A stretch of 64,000 nt of DNA from Parasponia andersonii (lineage: Eukaryota > Streptophyta > Magnoliopsida > Rosales > Cannabaceae), in contig JXTB01000001.1 in assembly GCA_002914805.1 (NCBI GenBank), forward strand, positions 2,265,882 through 2,329,881, in the 5' to 3' direction. Positions 34,001 to 43,039 of this stretch are shown here, in pieces (positions within the stretch are counted from its first letter, which is position 1; each line of letters starts with the position of its first letter). The notes under the pieces are model-generated. The model did not search any database and was not told the DNA's origin. It saw only the letters and a list, made by a program, of their open reading frames with translations. The translations under genes and the position numbers were made by a program.

Positions 34001-34939
34001 CTTTTTCGAATCTAGAGAAGCTAAAGAATTCTTAAGAGTGTTTTCTTATTTTTTCCGGTCAACACATTGTAATATTTTGAGTTCTTGTAATTCTTCAGAA
34101 AATAGTGAAAAATAGTGGACGTAAGCTCATCTTTTTCGGAGCTGAATCACTATAAAATATTTGCCTCTTTTATTTGTTTTGATGAATAACCCAATTCACA
34201 CAAACCATATCTCATAATTTTTTCTAAATTTATTGTTGACAAAAACTCCATCAACATGCATGGTTAATAGTTCTTATTTCTTTTATATATATACATCATG
34301 AATACAACAATATGCATGCATATATATTTACCCGCTGTGACAAGAACAATTACCAAGCTCCACATCAAGAAACCTGCATCAGGCTGACGTTCTTCCAGAA
34401 ACTGATCAAAATTAGCATTAGTATAAAAAAATTTCATTAGCAGTTCTTAATCATCATCTAAATTAACGTACTTAATTATTTTAACTAATTAAATTTATAT
34501 TTCATGTGTGCTATTGTATCTTCTTATTTCCGTACATAAGAGAATAAACCGTTGACATTAATGCTGTTGCTAGCAAAAGCAGCTCCTGGAACATAGATTA
34601 AGCAGGACATTATGAACGCCTTGAAAAGGGTCAAAGCCCCCGCTCCAACTGGCGTTGAAAACTAAACAAAATACAAATACATATAAAAAAATTAATCGAG
34701 TGTCACATTTTTTCGAAGTGGTTAAATTAAATTTATCAATCTAACTTTCTTTTTTTTTTTTTTTTTTTTTTCTGTCACATAAAAAGGGCACGCACCGGGG
34801 CTGGAAGGTTGTTTGCTCCGGCTAAAAACGCCGTGAACATCGCCACGAAAGCTCCGAATATCGGTATCCACTGGTAAGTGTCCTGCCATTTCCGGACAAC
34901 ATCAATAGAAACATTTTCATAATTTTTCAAAGACGACAT
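22073..34939 (-). CDS. PiT-family (SLC20/Pho-4-like) phosphate transporter
   Basis: Eleven exons on the minus strand: 34796-34939, 34536-34661, 34332-34401, 25441-25577, 25097-25312, 23724-23810, 23157-23585, 22897-23006, 22704-22812, 22303-22560, 22073-22198. All have GT/AG borders and compatible phases, giving 1812 nt, 603 residues plus stop. The N-terminal PiT repeat holds GANNLPAPFSTPVGAGALTL (residues 41-60, against the usual GANDVANA) and PVSSQQSIQGALLG. Membrane helices follow, then a hydrophilic loop of about 140 residues. The C-terminal repeat holds SASEVAAVVSP (where PiT has GGNDVSNAIGP) and LPVSSVHAFVGSLIGVGIAD. PiT proteins import phosphate with Na+ or H+. Both signature Asp positions are altered, so activity needs testing. 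Start: first ATG upstream of helix 1. The exon 4 acceptor (25577) is the least certain border. Intron 3 contains a whole Gypsy element and intron 5 a solo LTR. Confidence 0.85.
24064..24931. mobile_element. Solo LTR (Gypsy type) in intron 5 of the PiT gene
   Basis: An 868-bp block of higher GC content starts TGTGGGGCCC and ends GCTCCAACA. It is flanked by an exact 5-bp target duplication GTCTG (24059-24063 and 24932-24936). The 3' part carries the text CTGACTTAAGCATCGGAG...TCTTTGCAGGTA...CCCC, common near the 3' end of plant Gypsy LTRs. There is no internal region, so it is a solo LTR left by recombination between two LTRs. ORFs inside it are not genes. Confidence 0.85.
25615..26350 (+). repeat. 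5' LTR of the Gypsy element
   Basis: 736 bp, TG...CA ends. The U3 part (about 25630-25812) consists of seven or so degenerate repeats of a 24-28-bp unit of type GCATAAGTTAYGTGCGACCTCC. A TATA-like box (TCTATATAAAGGGAG) lies near 26007, giving a plausible promoter for the element. Confidence 0.85.
26356..26550 (+). repeat. Duplicated primer-binding site and leader
   Basis: TGGCGCTAGAAGGAGGG just after the 5' LTR (26356) is repeated at 26534. The last 70 bp of the LTR plus the leader are duplicated in tandem with a 178-bp offset. One of the two sites is therefore extra. This is typical of a Tat-type Gypsy primer site by sequence. Confidence 0.75.
30380..32340 (-). mobile_element. Antisense ORF region of the Gypsy element
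   Basis: On the strand opposite to gag, 31875-32315 encodes a domain resembling the 'putative gypsy type transposon' family (Transposase_28, PF04195): a block around VLKYGVHLPLHPYIKSIID, then YRYIVDLYILYHKLG and EEFAWFFQL. A Ser/Lys/Pro-rich linker follows (about 31465-31760), then a long charged coiled-coil-like stretch (about 30450-30900). Tat-lineage Gypsy elements are known to carry such antisense genes with introns. Its role is unknown. The copy here is part of a broken element. Confidence 0.65.
33544..34253 (+). repeat. 3' LTR of the Gypsy element
   Basis: 710 bp, same ends as the 5' LTR and preceded by a purine-rich tract (AGTTGGGAGGCAA). It is about 26 bp shorter because it has one fewer copy of the U3 repeat unit. 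Many differences from the 5' LTR are C-to-T or G-to-A, as expected from methylated cytosines. Confidence 0.85.
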
Positions 34940-36380
34940 CTCTCAAAAAGTCCACCTGATGATTTTCTAAGCAGTACTTTAGTCACTTATTGCGACTAAC
35001 TAATCAAAAGTCATGCTTAGATGATTGTCTTTATGTCTTGGGACTGGCCCATGGGTTTTAGACTTTTGGGCTCTTTTTACACCTTTGTTAATTGCGTTGG
35101 AATAATAAGTTGTTTCTTTTCTCTCTATTGTATTTTCTTGTTTTGTATAGTTTGACGTCTACTATAACTCGTCGTTTTCCTAGTAATCATTGGGCGCACA
35201 TTTTTTTTTTTTTGGGTATTTCTTTTTTCGGATTTATGGAGAGGATTTCTACGTTCTAGACGTTGGAAAAACCAACCCGGATGTATATATACGTACAAAA
35301 TGCTGGTTACGTACGTTTTTCATTTTATATAATTCTGCTTTTGATTTTTTTTTAGTGATGAATATAATGCATAGACACTATTTTCTTACATTACATACAT
35401 AAATAGCTCTAAAAGGCGTGGCATGTTTACATGTCATGTAATATGTATTTTGTAGTACAATTCAACGTATGTAATATATGTGTTGTACATGTCCACATCG
35501 TTACATCATGCGTCATATATCTATAAAATTATTTGACCCGTGTTAACATTATTTCAATTTCTCTATTTGTCATGGTTCTATAGAATATCATAAACCTGTT
35601 TTCAATCGGTTACGTACGTAGATATTACTTTTGAAAACAAAAAAAAAAAAAACAAAAACCAAAACGTGAAATGTATTATATATTCTCTGGTATTAACCTT
35701 TTTTCTTTTATATATTTCCTATTGCTGTTTTCAAATAACAACGAAAATTTGTTTATAAATTAAATTTATCCTCCCGGCCAAATCTCCCCTTATTAAATGT
35801 TTTTGATCATGAATCTCCCCCTTAATATTTAGTAATTCTTCTTAATCGTAAATCACCCCTTATTAATTAATAATATGAGATGCACCACATTAGCTTATCA
35901 TAATTACGTAATAAAGACCATGAATAAATAATACACATGAAATATTCAATGTCGAGAATTTACGTCACATCAATATATGCAGGCATAATCTATTATATAA
36001 TATATCTAATATAGATACATATTCTTCTCAATCTTATCTTCTTCTTGCTCAGCTTGAAAAGTTAGATGTAACGACAAAAAGCAAGTCAAAAAATGCCACC
36101 TTACGATCTAACTCGTACGCCAGTGAGCCAATTAATGATGTACCCCTCGTCCTCTTGGATTATTCCGCATAAACCCAAAGGTAACGACACACCCAACGAG
36201 GATGAAAACGACATTTGCTCCGACCCTCAAGTGGACCCCACCATTTCCCTCCTCCTTTCTCCCCTAACCGGGCATGTTTTCAATACCCGACGCCACGAAC
36301 CAAACAGAACCAGATACTATATTACTACTATTTAACACAATACAACACAACCCTGCCTCTATCACCTCACACCAACCACG
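34940..36380. promoter_or_regulatory. Divergent intergenic region between PiT and TPS genes
   Basis: The two genes are transcribed away from each other, and about 2.1 kb separates the PiT start from the TPS leader. This part is AT-rich with a poly-T run (35200) and a repeated AATCYCCCCTTA motif (35780-35870). No gene was seen. ORFs at 35190-35402 and 36093-36421 have no family features. Confidence 0.4.
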
Positions 36381-36386
36381 TAGCGC

Positions 36387-36810
36387 CACGTGGTCAATCT
36401 TTGATGTCATCCATGGCGTAATCTCCCGCTTGCATAGTCAGCACTTTTCAATTTTTTTCTCCTTATCCATAAACTCCACACTACATGGCGCCACGTGGTG
36501 AGATCTCCAATAGGGAGTTGCACACACGTCTGTCCCCACTAAGTTCTCCTTGGGCAAGTCAGGTGCACTAGGGACCAGTGGACCACTCTTACGCAAAAAC
36601 TGGTCCGAGTAAATTGCTTGCCACGTGTCAAAACGTGAATGGCTTCCAGGGATCTACCATAAGGCATGTAGCAGGGGATAACTTTTGGCTCGAATGGGAG
36701 TGGGACCCGGAGGAGGCTTTAGATGAACGTACGCCAGTAAACGGATCCCAGAGGGCTGTTTCGAGAGGTCCCTCACGTTGCAACGTGTCAGTCTGTCAAA
36801 ACGACACGTA
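36387..36810 (+). promoter_or_regulatory. G-box/ABRE cluster upstream of the TPS gene
   Basis: Three CACGTG palindromes (36387-36392 and 36492-36497, both as GCCACGTGG, and 36622-36627 as GCCACGTGTC), plus ACGTGTC at 36783-36789 and GACACGTA at 36803-36810. The region is GC-richer than its surroundings and ends about 200 bp before the leader. ACGT-core elements in such groups bind bZIP factors (ABF, HY5) and bHLH factors and commonly give ABA, light or sugar responses. The sites are seen directly; the response is inferred. Confidence 0.6.
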
Positions 36811-37029
36811 AGCCAAAGGCCGGGGAATAAGAGCGCGTGACGAACCTTCTTCAGATGCCAGTTGGCATTACTGGGTAGTCTACTGGCCGACCTTATCCTC
36901 TTCTTTCTTTAATATATTTAATTAATTTTCCATTTTTGTTTTTCAATTTTTGAAGCTTATTTTATTCTTTCCTTTGTAAACATATTGGCGTAAAGATTAT
37001 TTCTTTTTTCCATTTGTTCTCCTAAAAGG

Positions 37030-37050
37030 AAGAAGCATTTCATTTTTTGT

Positions 37051-37091
<41 letters not shown>

Positions 37092-37573
37092 GAAGTGTCT
37101 CTTAGGCTGGAGGAGAGGAACAAAAACCAAACCCTAGATTTCTTTTGGGGCTGAAATCACAAAGATAACTCTTTTTTTTTTTCAGGGTTTTCTTCTCTCA
37201 TAATTTTTGATCCAAAACGGTACCCGGGAACGATTCAGATTTTGTTCTTTCCACACAGAAGCAGGTAATTTTTCTATAATGGGATTTTTTTAGCCTGGAA
37301 TTTAGGTCACCATTTTTGTACGGACTTTTATGATTTAAGATATGTTATATATGATTTTTGTGTAATATGGGAAAATGGCATTGATGGTCTTTTGCTTATG
37401 TTTGAATCTCATTTCGAAATGGGTGTTTAATGCGTTTTGATTTCAGGGGACTTGTTGTTGTTGATGTGTGTCGTTTAAAAGATCAAGAGGAAAACAATAC
37501 TGGGTTTGGTCTAATTGCTTTGAGATCTTCGAGTTTGGATTGATACCAGCTAAAAAAAAAAACGTGATTGAAA
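37030..37573 (+). other. 5' UTR of the TPS gene with a leader intron
   Basis: The leader begins near a (GA)n run (37050-37089); the exact start is unknown. A good splice donor (GCAG|GTAATTTTT, after 37264) and acceptor (TTTCAG|GGG, before 37447) define a 182-bp intron in the 5' UTR, a frequent feature of plant class II TPS genes. The second leader exon runs 37447-37573. Confidence 0.6.
37464..37478 (+). promoter_or_regulatory. Minimal upstream ORF in the TPS leader
   Basis: ATG TGT GTC GTT TAA encodes four residues in the second leader exon, 95 bp before the main start. It is the only ATG seen in that exon upstream of the main start, so it could modestly reduce or regulate translation. No conservation data are available here. 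Confidence 0.4.
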
Positions 37574-40500
37574 ATGATGTCCAGATCGTATACCAATCTT
37601 TTAGATCTAGCTTCTGGGAATTTTCCTGTAATGGTTCGGGAAAAGAAACGATTACCCAGAGTAATGACTGTTCCTGGGGTTATATCTGAGCTTGATGATG
37701 ATCAGGCAAATAGTGTGTCCTCTGATGTTCCTTCCTCAATTATTCAAGACCGTATTATCATTGTTGCTAATCAGCTCCCGGTTAAAGCCAAGCGTCGACC
37801 TGATAATAAAGGGTGGAGTTTTAGTTGGGATGATGACTCGTTGTTGTTACAGTTAAAGAATGGTTTACCTGAAGATATGGAGGTTTTGTATGTAGGGTCT
37901 TTGAAGGTTGATATCGATTTGAGTGAGCAGGATGATGTATCACAGCTTTTGTTGGATAGGTTTAAGTGTGTTCCAGCATTTTTGCCTCCTGACATTTTGT
38001 CAAAGTTCTATCATGGGTTTTGTAAGCAGCATTTGTGGCCACTGTTTCACTACATGCTTCCTTACTCTGCGAATCACGGCGGCCGGTTTGATCGTTCTTT
38101 ATGGGAGGCATATGTTGCGGCAAATAAGATTTTCTCGCAAAAGGTGATCGAGGTTATAAACCCGGAAGATGACTATGTTTGGATTCATGATTACCATCTG
38201 ATGGTTTTGCCCACTTTCTTGCGGAGGAGATTCAATAGACTCAGAATGGGGTTTTTTCTTCACAGCCCATTTCCTTCGTCAGAGATTTATAGGACTCTAC
38301 CTGTGAGGGAAGAGATTCTGAAGGCACTTTTGAATTCAGACCTTATTGGTTTCCATACTTTTGATTATGCTCGGCATTTCTTGTCTTGTTGTAGTCGGAT
38401 GTTAGGTCTGGAATATCAATCAAAGAGGGGTTATATTGGGTTGGAATACTATGGGAGAACAATTGGAATTAAAATTATGCCTGTTGGGATCCACATGGTG
38501 CAGATCGAGTCAGTTTTGAGACATGCTGATAATGAATGGAGAGTAGAGGAGCTGAAACGACAGTTCGAAGGAAAGACTGTTTTGCTTGGAGTTGATGATA
38601 TGGACATCTTTAAAGGTGTCAATTTAAAGCTGTTGGCAATGGAACAGATGCTCAAGCAGCATCCAAAGTGGCAGGGCAGGGCAGTTTTGGTCCAAATTGC
38701 TAACCCTGCTCGGGCAAGAGGGAAAGACCTGGAGGAAGTTCAGGATGAAATACATGCTAGCTGCAAGAGAATTAATGAAAATTTTGGTCGACCTGGTTAT
38801 GAACCAGTTGTCTTTATTGACAGAGCAGTCTCTCTCAGTGAAAGAGCTGCATATTACGCAATTGCCGAGTGTGTCGTGGTTGCAGCAGTGAGGGATGGAA
38901 TGAATCTTACACCATATGAGTACATTGTGTGCAGGCAAGGTATCTCTAGTTCAGATTCTAATTCAGAATTCAATGGGGCTAAGAAGAGCATGCTGGTAGT
39001 ATCAGAGTTCATTGGATGCTCTCCTTCTTTGAGCGGTGCAATTCGTGTTAACCCATGGAATATTGAAGCAACTGCTGAGGCTATGAATGAGGCAATTTCT
39101 ATGGCTGAGTCTGAGAAGCAATTGCGCCATGAAAAGCATTATAGATATGTCAGCACCCATGATGTGGCATACTGGGCTAAAAGCTTTTTTCAAGATATGG
39201 AGAGAACATGTAGAGACCATTTCAGGAGACGTTGCTGGGGTATTGGTCTTAGCTTTGGGTTCAGGGTGGTTGCTCTCGATCCCAACTTTAGAAAGTTGTC
39301 TACTGATGCTATAGTTTCTGCATACTCTAGATCTAAAAACAGGGCTATACTGTTGGATTATGATGGCACTGTTATGCCTCAAACAGCCATCAATAAGGTC
39401 CCAAGTCACGCTGTTATCTCTATCTTAAATATGCTCTGTGCTGATCCTAAAAACACCATTTTTATGGTCAGCGGGAGAGGAAGAGAGAGCTTAGGCAAGT
39501 GGTTTTCTCCTTGCAAGAATATTGGGATTGCCGCTGAACATGGTTACTTTATGAGGTATGTTATTTCTGTCATTTCATTGTTTTATGGTTCTTCTAGTTT
39601 GCAAGCAGGTTTTAAAGGTTTTGATTTATTAGGTGGTCCGCCGATGAGGATTGGGAAACTTGTGGGCAGAGTAATGATCTGGGGTGGATACAGATAGTTG
39701 AGCCAGTTATGAAACAATATACAGAAGCCACTGATGGTTCTTCCATTGAAAGGAAAGAGAGTGCCATCGTTTGGCACCATCGGGATGCAGATCCTAGTTT
39801 TGGATCTTGCCAAGCCAAGGAGTTGTTGGACCATCTAGAAAGTGTTCTAGCTAATGAACCAGTTGCTGTAAAAAGTGGTCAGTTTATTGTAGAAGTAAAG
39901 CCACAGGTATGTGTTTATCCACTTCCCGTTTCGAATTCTTTATGTGAATTCCCTTGAAAATTGAGATGCTCAACATTGGTTTCAAAAAATATTTATGTAT
40001 AATATTTATATAATTGTCAATTAACCTTGAGAGGTGGTAGTTACCATCTCACCTCCTCTTCTCTTCAAGTAATGAAAATGATTATATATTCCTAGCTAAT
40101 CCACCATGAAAATCAGTCACTCAGGAATTATACGTTAAAACATTCATTGAGAAGTATTATCTTTTGAGATGTGAGCCACAGAGATACCAATTTTCCTGAC
40201 TTTCTTTTTTTTCGGCTGAAAAATTTGCTGACCTTTATATGCGTTACCAGACACTTTCACTTTGGCGTAAAGGTGGAATTAGTTTTGCCTAAATGGTGTT
40301 TCTACTACAGGTGAAAAAAATAAGTCGTGCAATATTTTTGTACGAGGGAGGTTTTGTCTTCATAGTAGGAAGAAAGGGTTAGAAGATCAAGTTCGAAGTA
40401 CCCACTTTATCCAAATTACAATGTCTTCTCATAATATGGCTGTAGTCGACCCAATAGAGTAAACTTTAATGCAATTATTATCTGAAAAAGAAAGACCAAA

Positions 40501-41217
40501 AAAGGCCAGAGTGAAGGTTACTGTTTGAGGTAAGAAAATAGATAAGATGCTGATACTGACACTTGAAAAGCACAGTTGTCGGGGAACTAACAGCTATACT
40601 TGCTGCCAGCTTGTGTCACGAGATAAAAGGAAAAGCCAACGTAAAATTCTCCTGCAAATTAGGATAGATGTAAAAATATAAACTTTCAGTATATCTCAAA
40701 ATCAATATGCTTATGGTTTTCACGACAGGACAGAAAATTGAGAATTGTGCAGTTTTATCTATTCTTTTACTAACGTTTTTGTCGTTTGATTATTATATTC
40801 CTTGCTGTCTCCTATTGTTAGGGGTTTTTTTTCCCCCCCCTCTGTATTAGTTTGCATGAACTGTGGTGGAACATAACTGTTGTTTCTTATGCTATTTGGG
40901 GACTTTAGGGAGTCAGTAAAGGCGTGGCTGCGGAAAAGATCTTCACAACGATGAATGAGAACGGAAGACAGGCAGATTTTGTACTGTGTATTGGTGACGA
41001 CAGATCTGATGAGGACATGTTTGAGATTATTGGTAATGCAATTACAAGTGGTGTCCTCTCACCTAATACATCTGTCTTCGCATGCACAGTTGGACAGAAA
41101 CCAAGTAAAGCCAAGTACTATTTGGATGACACAAGCGACGTTGTTAACATGCTTGAAGCTCTTGCTGAAGAATCAGATTCTTCACCTTTAGAATTTGGAA
41201 CACCAAGTTCTCCTTGA
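37574..41217 (+). CDS. TPS7: Class II trehalose-6-phosphate synthase/phosphatase, TPS7-like
   Basis: Three coding exons: 37574-39555, 39633-39906, 40909-41217 (introns of 77 and 1002 bp, GT/AG, phases match), 854 residues. This is close to Arabidopsis TPS7 (851 as I recall it), whose N terminus MMSRSYTNLLDLASGNFP is shared. Residues about 58-540 form the GT20 synthase-like domain and about 590-835 the HAD phosphatase-like domain, with DYDGT at 595-599, SGRGRESL from 633 and GDDRSDED at 781-788. In the synthase domain, the usual VDRLD catalytic Arg is Met (VDDMD, 340-344) while the following Lys (FKG, 347) is kept. Class II proteins are generally regarded as regulatory, sensing or influencing trehalose-6-phosphate signalling and SnRK1 rather than making it in quantity. 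Two in-frame ATGs are adjacent, and the first is used as in the family. The 3' UTR probably runs to about 41830. Confidence 0.95.
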
Positions 41218-41639
41218 AATTTTTCTACGGCTGTTCAGAGACTTTAAAAGGAGTCCTCTACTTCTTTTAGTTCAGTCGTGTAGGGAAGAAACTGTGTTGG
41301 TGGGAATTTTTGGACTACTTTTTGCCCGGTTTGTGGCCATTTTCAAAGCAAAAAAGAGCGGCATGCAACTTTTCTGTGGTAGAACTGTAGTCATCATAAA
41401 GCGTGGAATGTCTTGCCATTTGCCTAAGATAAAAAGGAAGGAAGAGTTTTGAAACAGCAAAGGCATCTGAATGGTTTATAAGAGCTGTGAAGTTCATTCA
41501 TGAAGAACTGAATTGGGAGTGGGAAGAAAAACCTGAGTGATATTTTCATCGCTCGCACGGGAAGACTGCCGAATGGAATTTTCATTCATGACATGAACAA
41601 GAGTAACTGTCATTTAATGCTGGGGAAGATGGGCTGGTT

Positions 41640-43039
41640 GGTAGTGGCAAGAAAACATTTCTGGTAAGATAGACGTCTATTTGGAAAAGAACGGTATACT
41701 ACTATCTTTTTTTTTTTTTCCCCCCTTTTTTTTGTTTTATTTTTTGGCTTGAATCTTGCTTTGCCATTTGTTCTCAGATCGATTCCTTTACTTATTGAAT
41801 CTGTAAATTATATAGCATAATTTGCAATTTAGCTTTTTAGTGCCATTACTTTTTCGTACGGAGTTAATTGGTGTATGCGGATGATATGGTCAACACTTGA
41901 TTATGACAGTTGTCGCCTTTAAAATGCTGAGTAATGACTGTAACACTTGGAATTGGAAACAACTACCTTGAAATAATGATCAGCCTGACCAATTTGTCTG
42001 TGTTTGACCTCTCATAAAGAATCTCATTCCAAAACCAAAGATGTCTAGCTCCAAAACTAGAGCAGGAGTCAAATGCCGATTACACTTGAATCAGGTCGCT
42101 TTCACTAACTCAGGAAAGAATTTATGCTTTTTTTTTTTTTTTTTGACGAAAGAATTTATGCATTTTAAGACTCACTAATGCATTTTATGAATTTGCGCTC
42201 ACCTAAAGAGGGTAAATGTTATAGGTGTCAAAAATGTTAATGCAGCGAATAGCTCATCTTTTTTGAGTTGTGCTCCATTCCCTTATTGCTCAAAAGAACC
42301 CCAAAAAAAAAAAAAAATTCTTATATTTACGCACAATAGTTAGTTACAAAATATCTTTTCTATTAACTCATGATTTTTCCATCAACTAGTCATCTTGAAT
42401 TACTATACTCCAACTACTGACTATTGTTTTGCAAATTTATATTGAGAAGTGTTAGTGGATGATGCTCGTATTCAAAGATTTTTACCTAAATTTTAATACT
42501 AACATATGCGGTGCATGAGTTGTGTGTGGCATGTGTTATATTAAACATTTGATAAAAATTTGGGGATAATTAACATTATTTTAATATTTTTTCACACTTA
42601 TACGCCCACTTATGTTTCATTTTCTTTGATAATTTTGAGATATGTAAGAAGCAAAAACATACATGACAAGTTTAACTTATAGTAATTTCCTGAGGAGCAA
42701 AATAATTTCCGATAAAATTTATTGAAAAAAGAAGGAAAAAAAGGAAATACACATTTGAGTTTAGCGACATAGGACATGCTAAAAATATGGGGGAAGTCTT
42801 AAATTTGGTGTTAGCATAGAATACATCATAGCTACTGGAGTTGCTCTAAGGTACGAATTCAAGGTCACATGCTTTTGGAACGTGGAACCAATACAGTTGA
42901 TTTGTCTTCTTGTCCAACAAATCAACGTCACATTAAATTGCGAAGTATCTAACAACACGAATATCCTTTGAATAGTACTGTGTAAAAGCATAGTAACATT
43001 TCTTTGGTTCGGATAGTACGGACGTTTGTGGTAACGTAA
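41640..43039. other. TPS 3' UTR end and spacer, source part of a segmental duplication
   Basis: No gene. The stretch GAAAACATTTCTGGTAAGATAG (41648), TTTGCCATTTGTTCTCAGATC, CTTATTGAATCTGTAAATTATAT and AACACTTGGAATTGGAAA recurs from 50889 onward in the same order and orientation. The end of the TPS transcript and this spacer therefore belong to a duplicated block that continues through the neighbouring Ser/FG gene. Confidence 0.7.

Larger units (their letters stand above)
25615..34253 (+). mobile_element. Tat-like Gypsy retrotransposon in intron 3 of the PiT gene
   Basis: An 8639-bp element with two LTRs (TGTTG...CATCA) and an exact 5-bp target duplication ACATG (25610-25614 and 34254-34258). 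Parts in order: 5' LTR, primer site, gag (about 26590-28100), aspartic protease (about 28590-29000), a short integrase C-terminal-like piece (about 29370-29580), a short-unit tandem repeat (29697-29845), a purine tract (about 29909-29930), an antisense ORF region, a second purine tract and the 3' LTR. Reverse transcriptase was not recognised, so it looks non-autonomous and broken, with roughly ten or more interruptions. By eye the LTRs differ by about 5-7%, suggesting insertion a few million years ago. It lies opposite to the host gene and leaves all exons untouched. Confidence 0.88.

Noticed and set aside
36093-36811. ORFs of 68-80 codons upstream of the TPS gene
   Set aside because: They lie in the G-box-rich promoter, have no family features and overlap each other in several frames.
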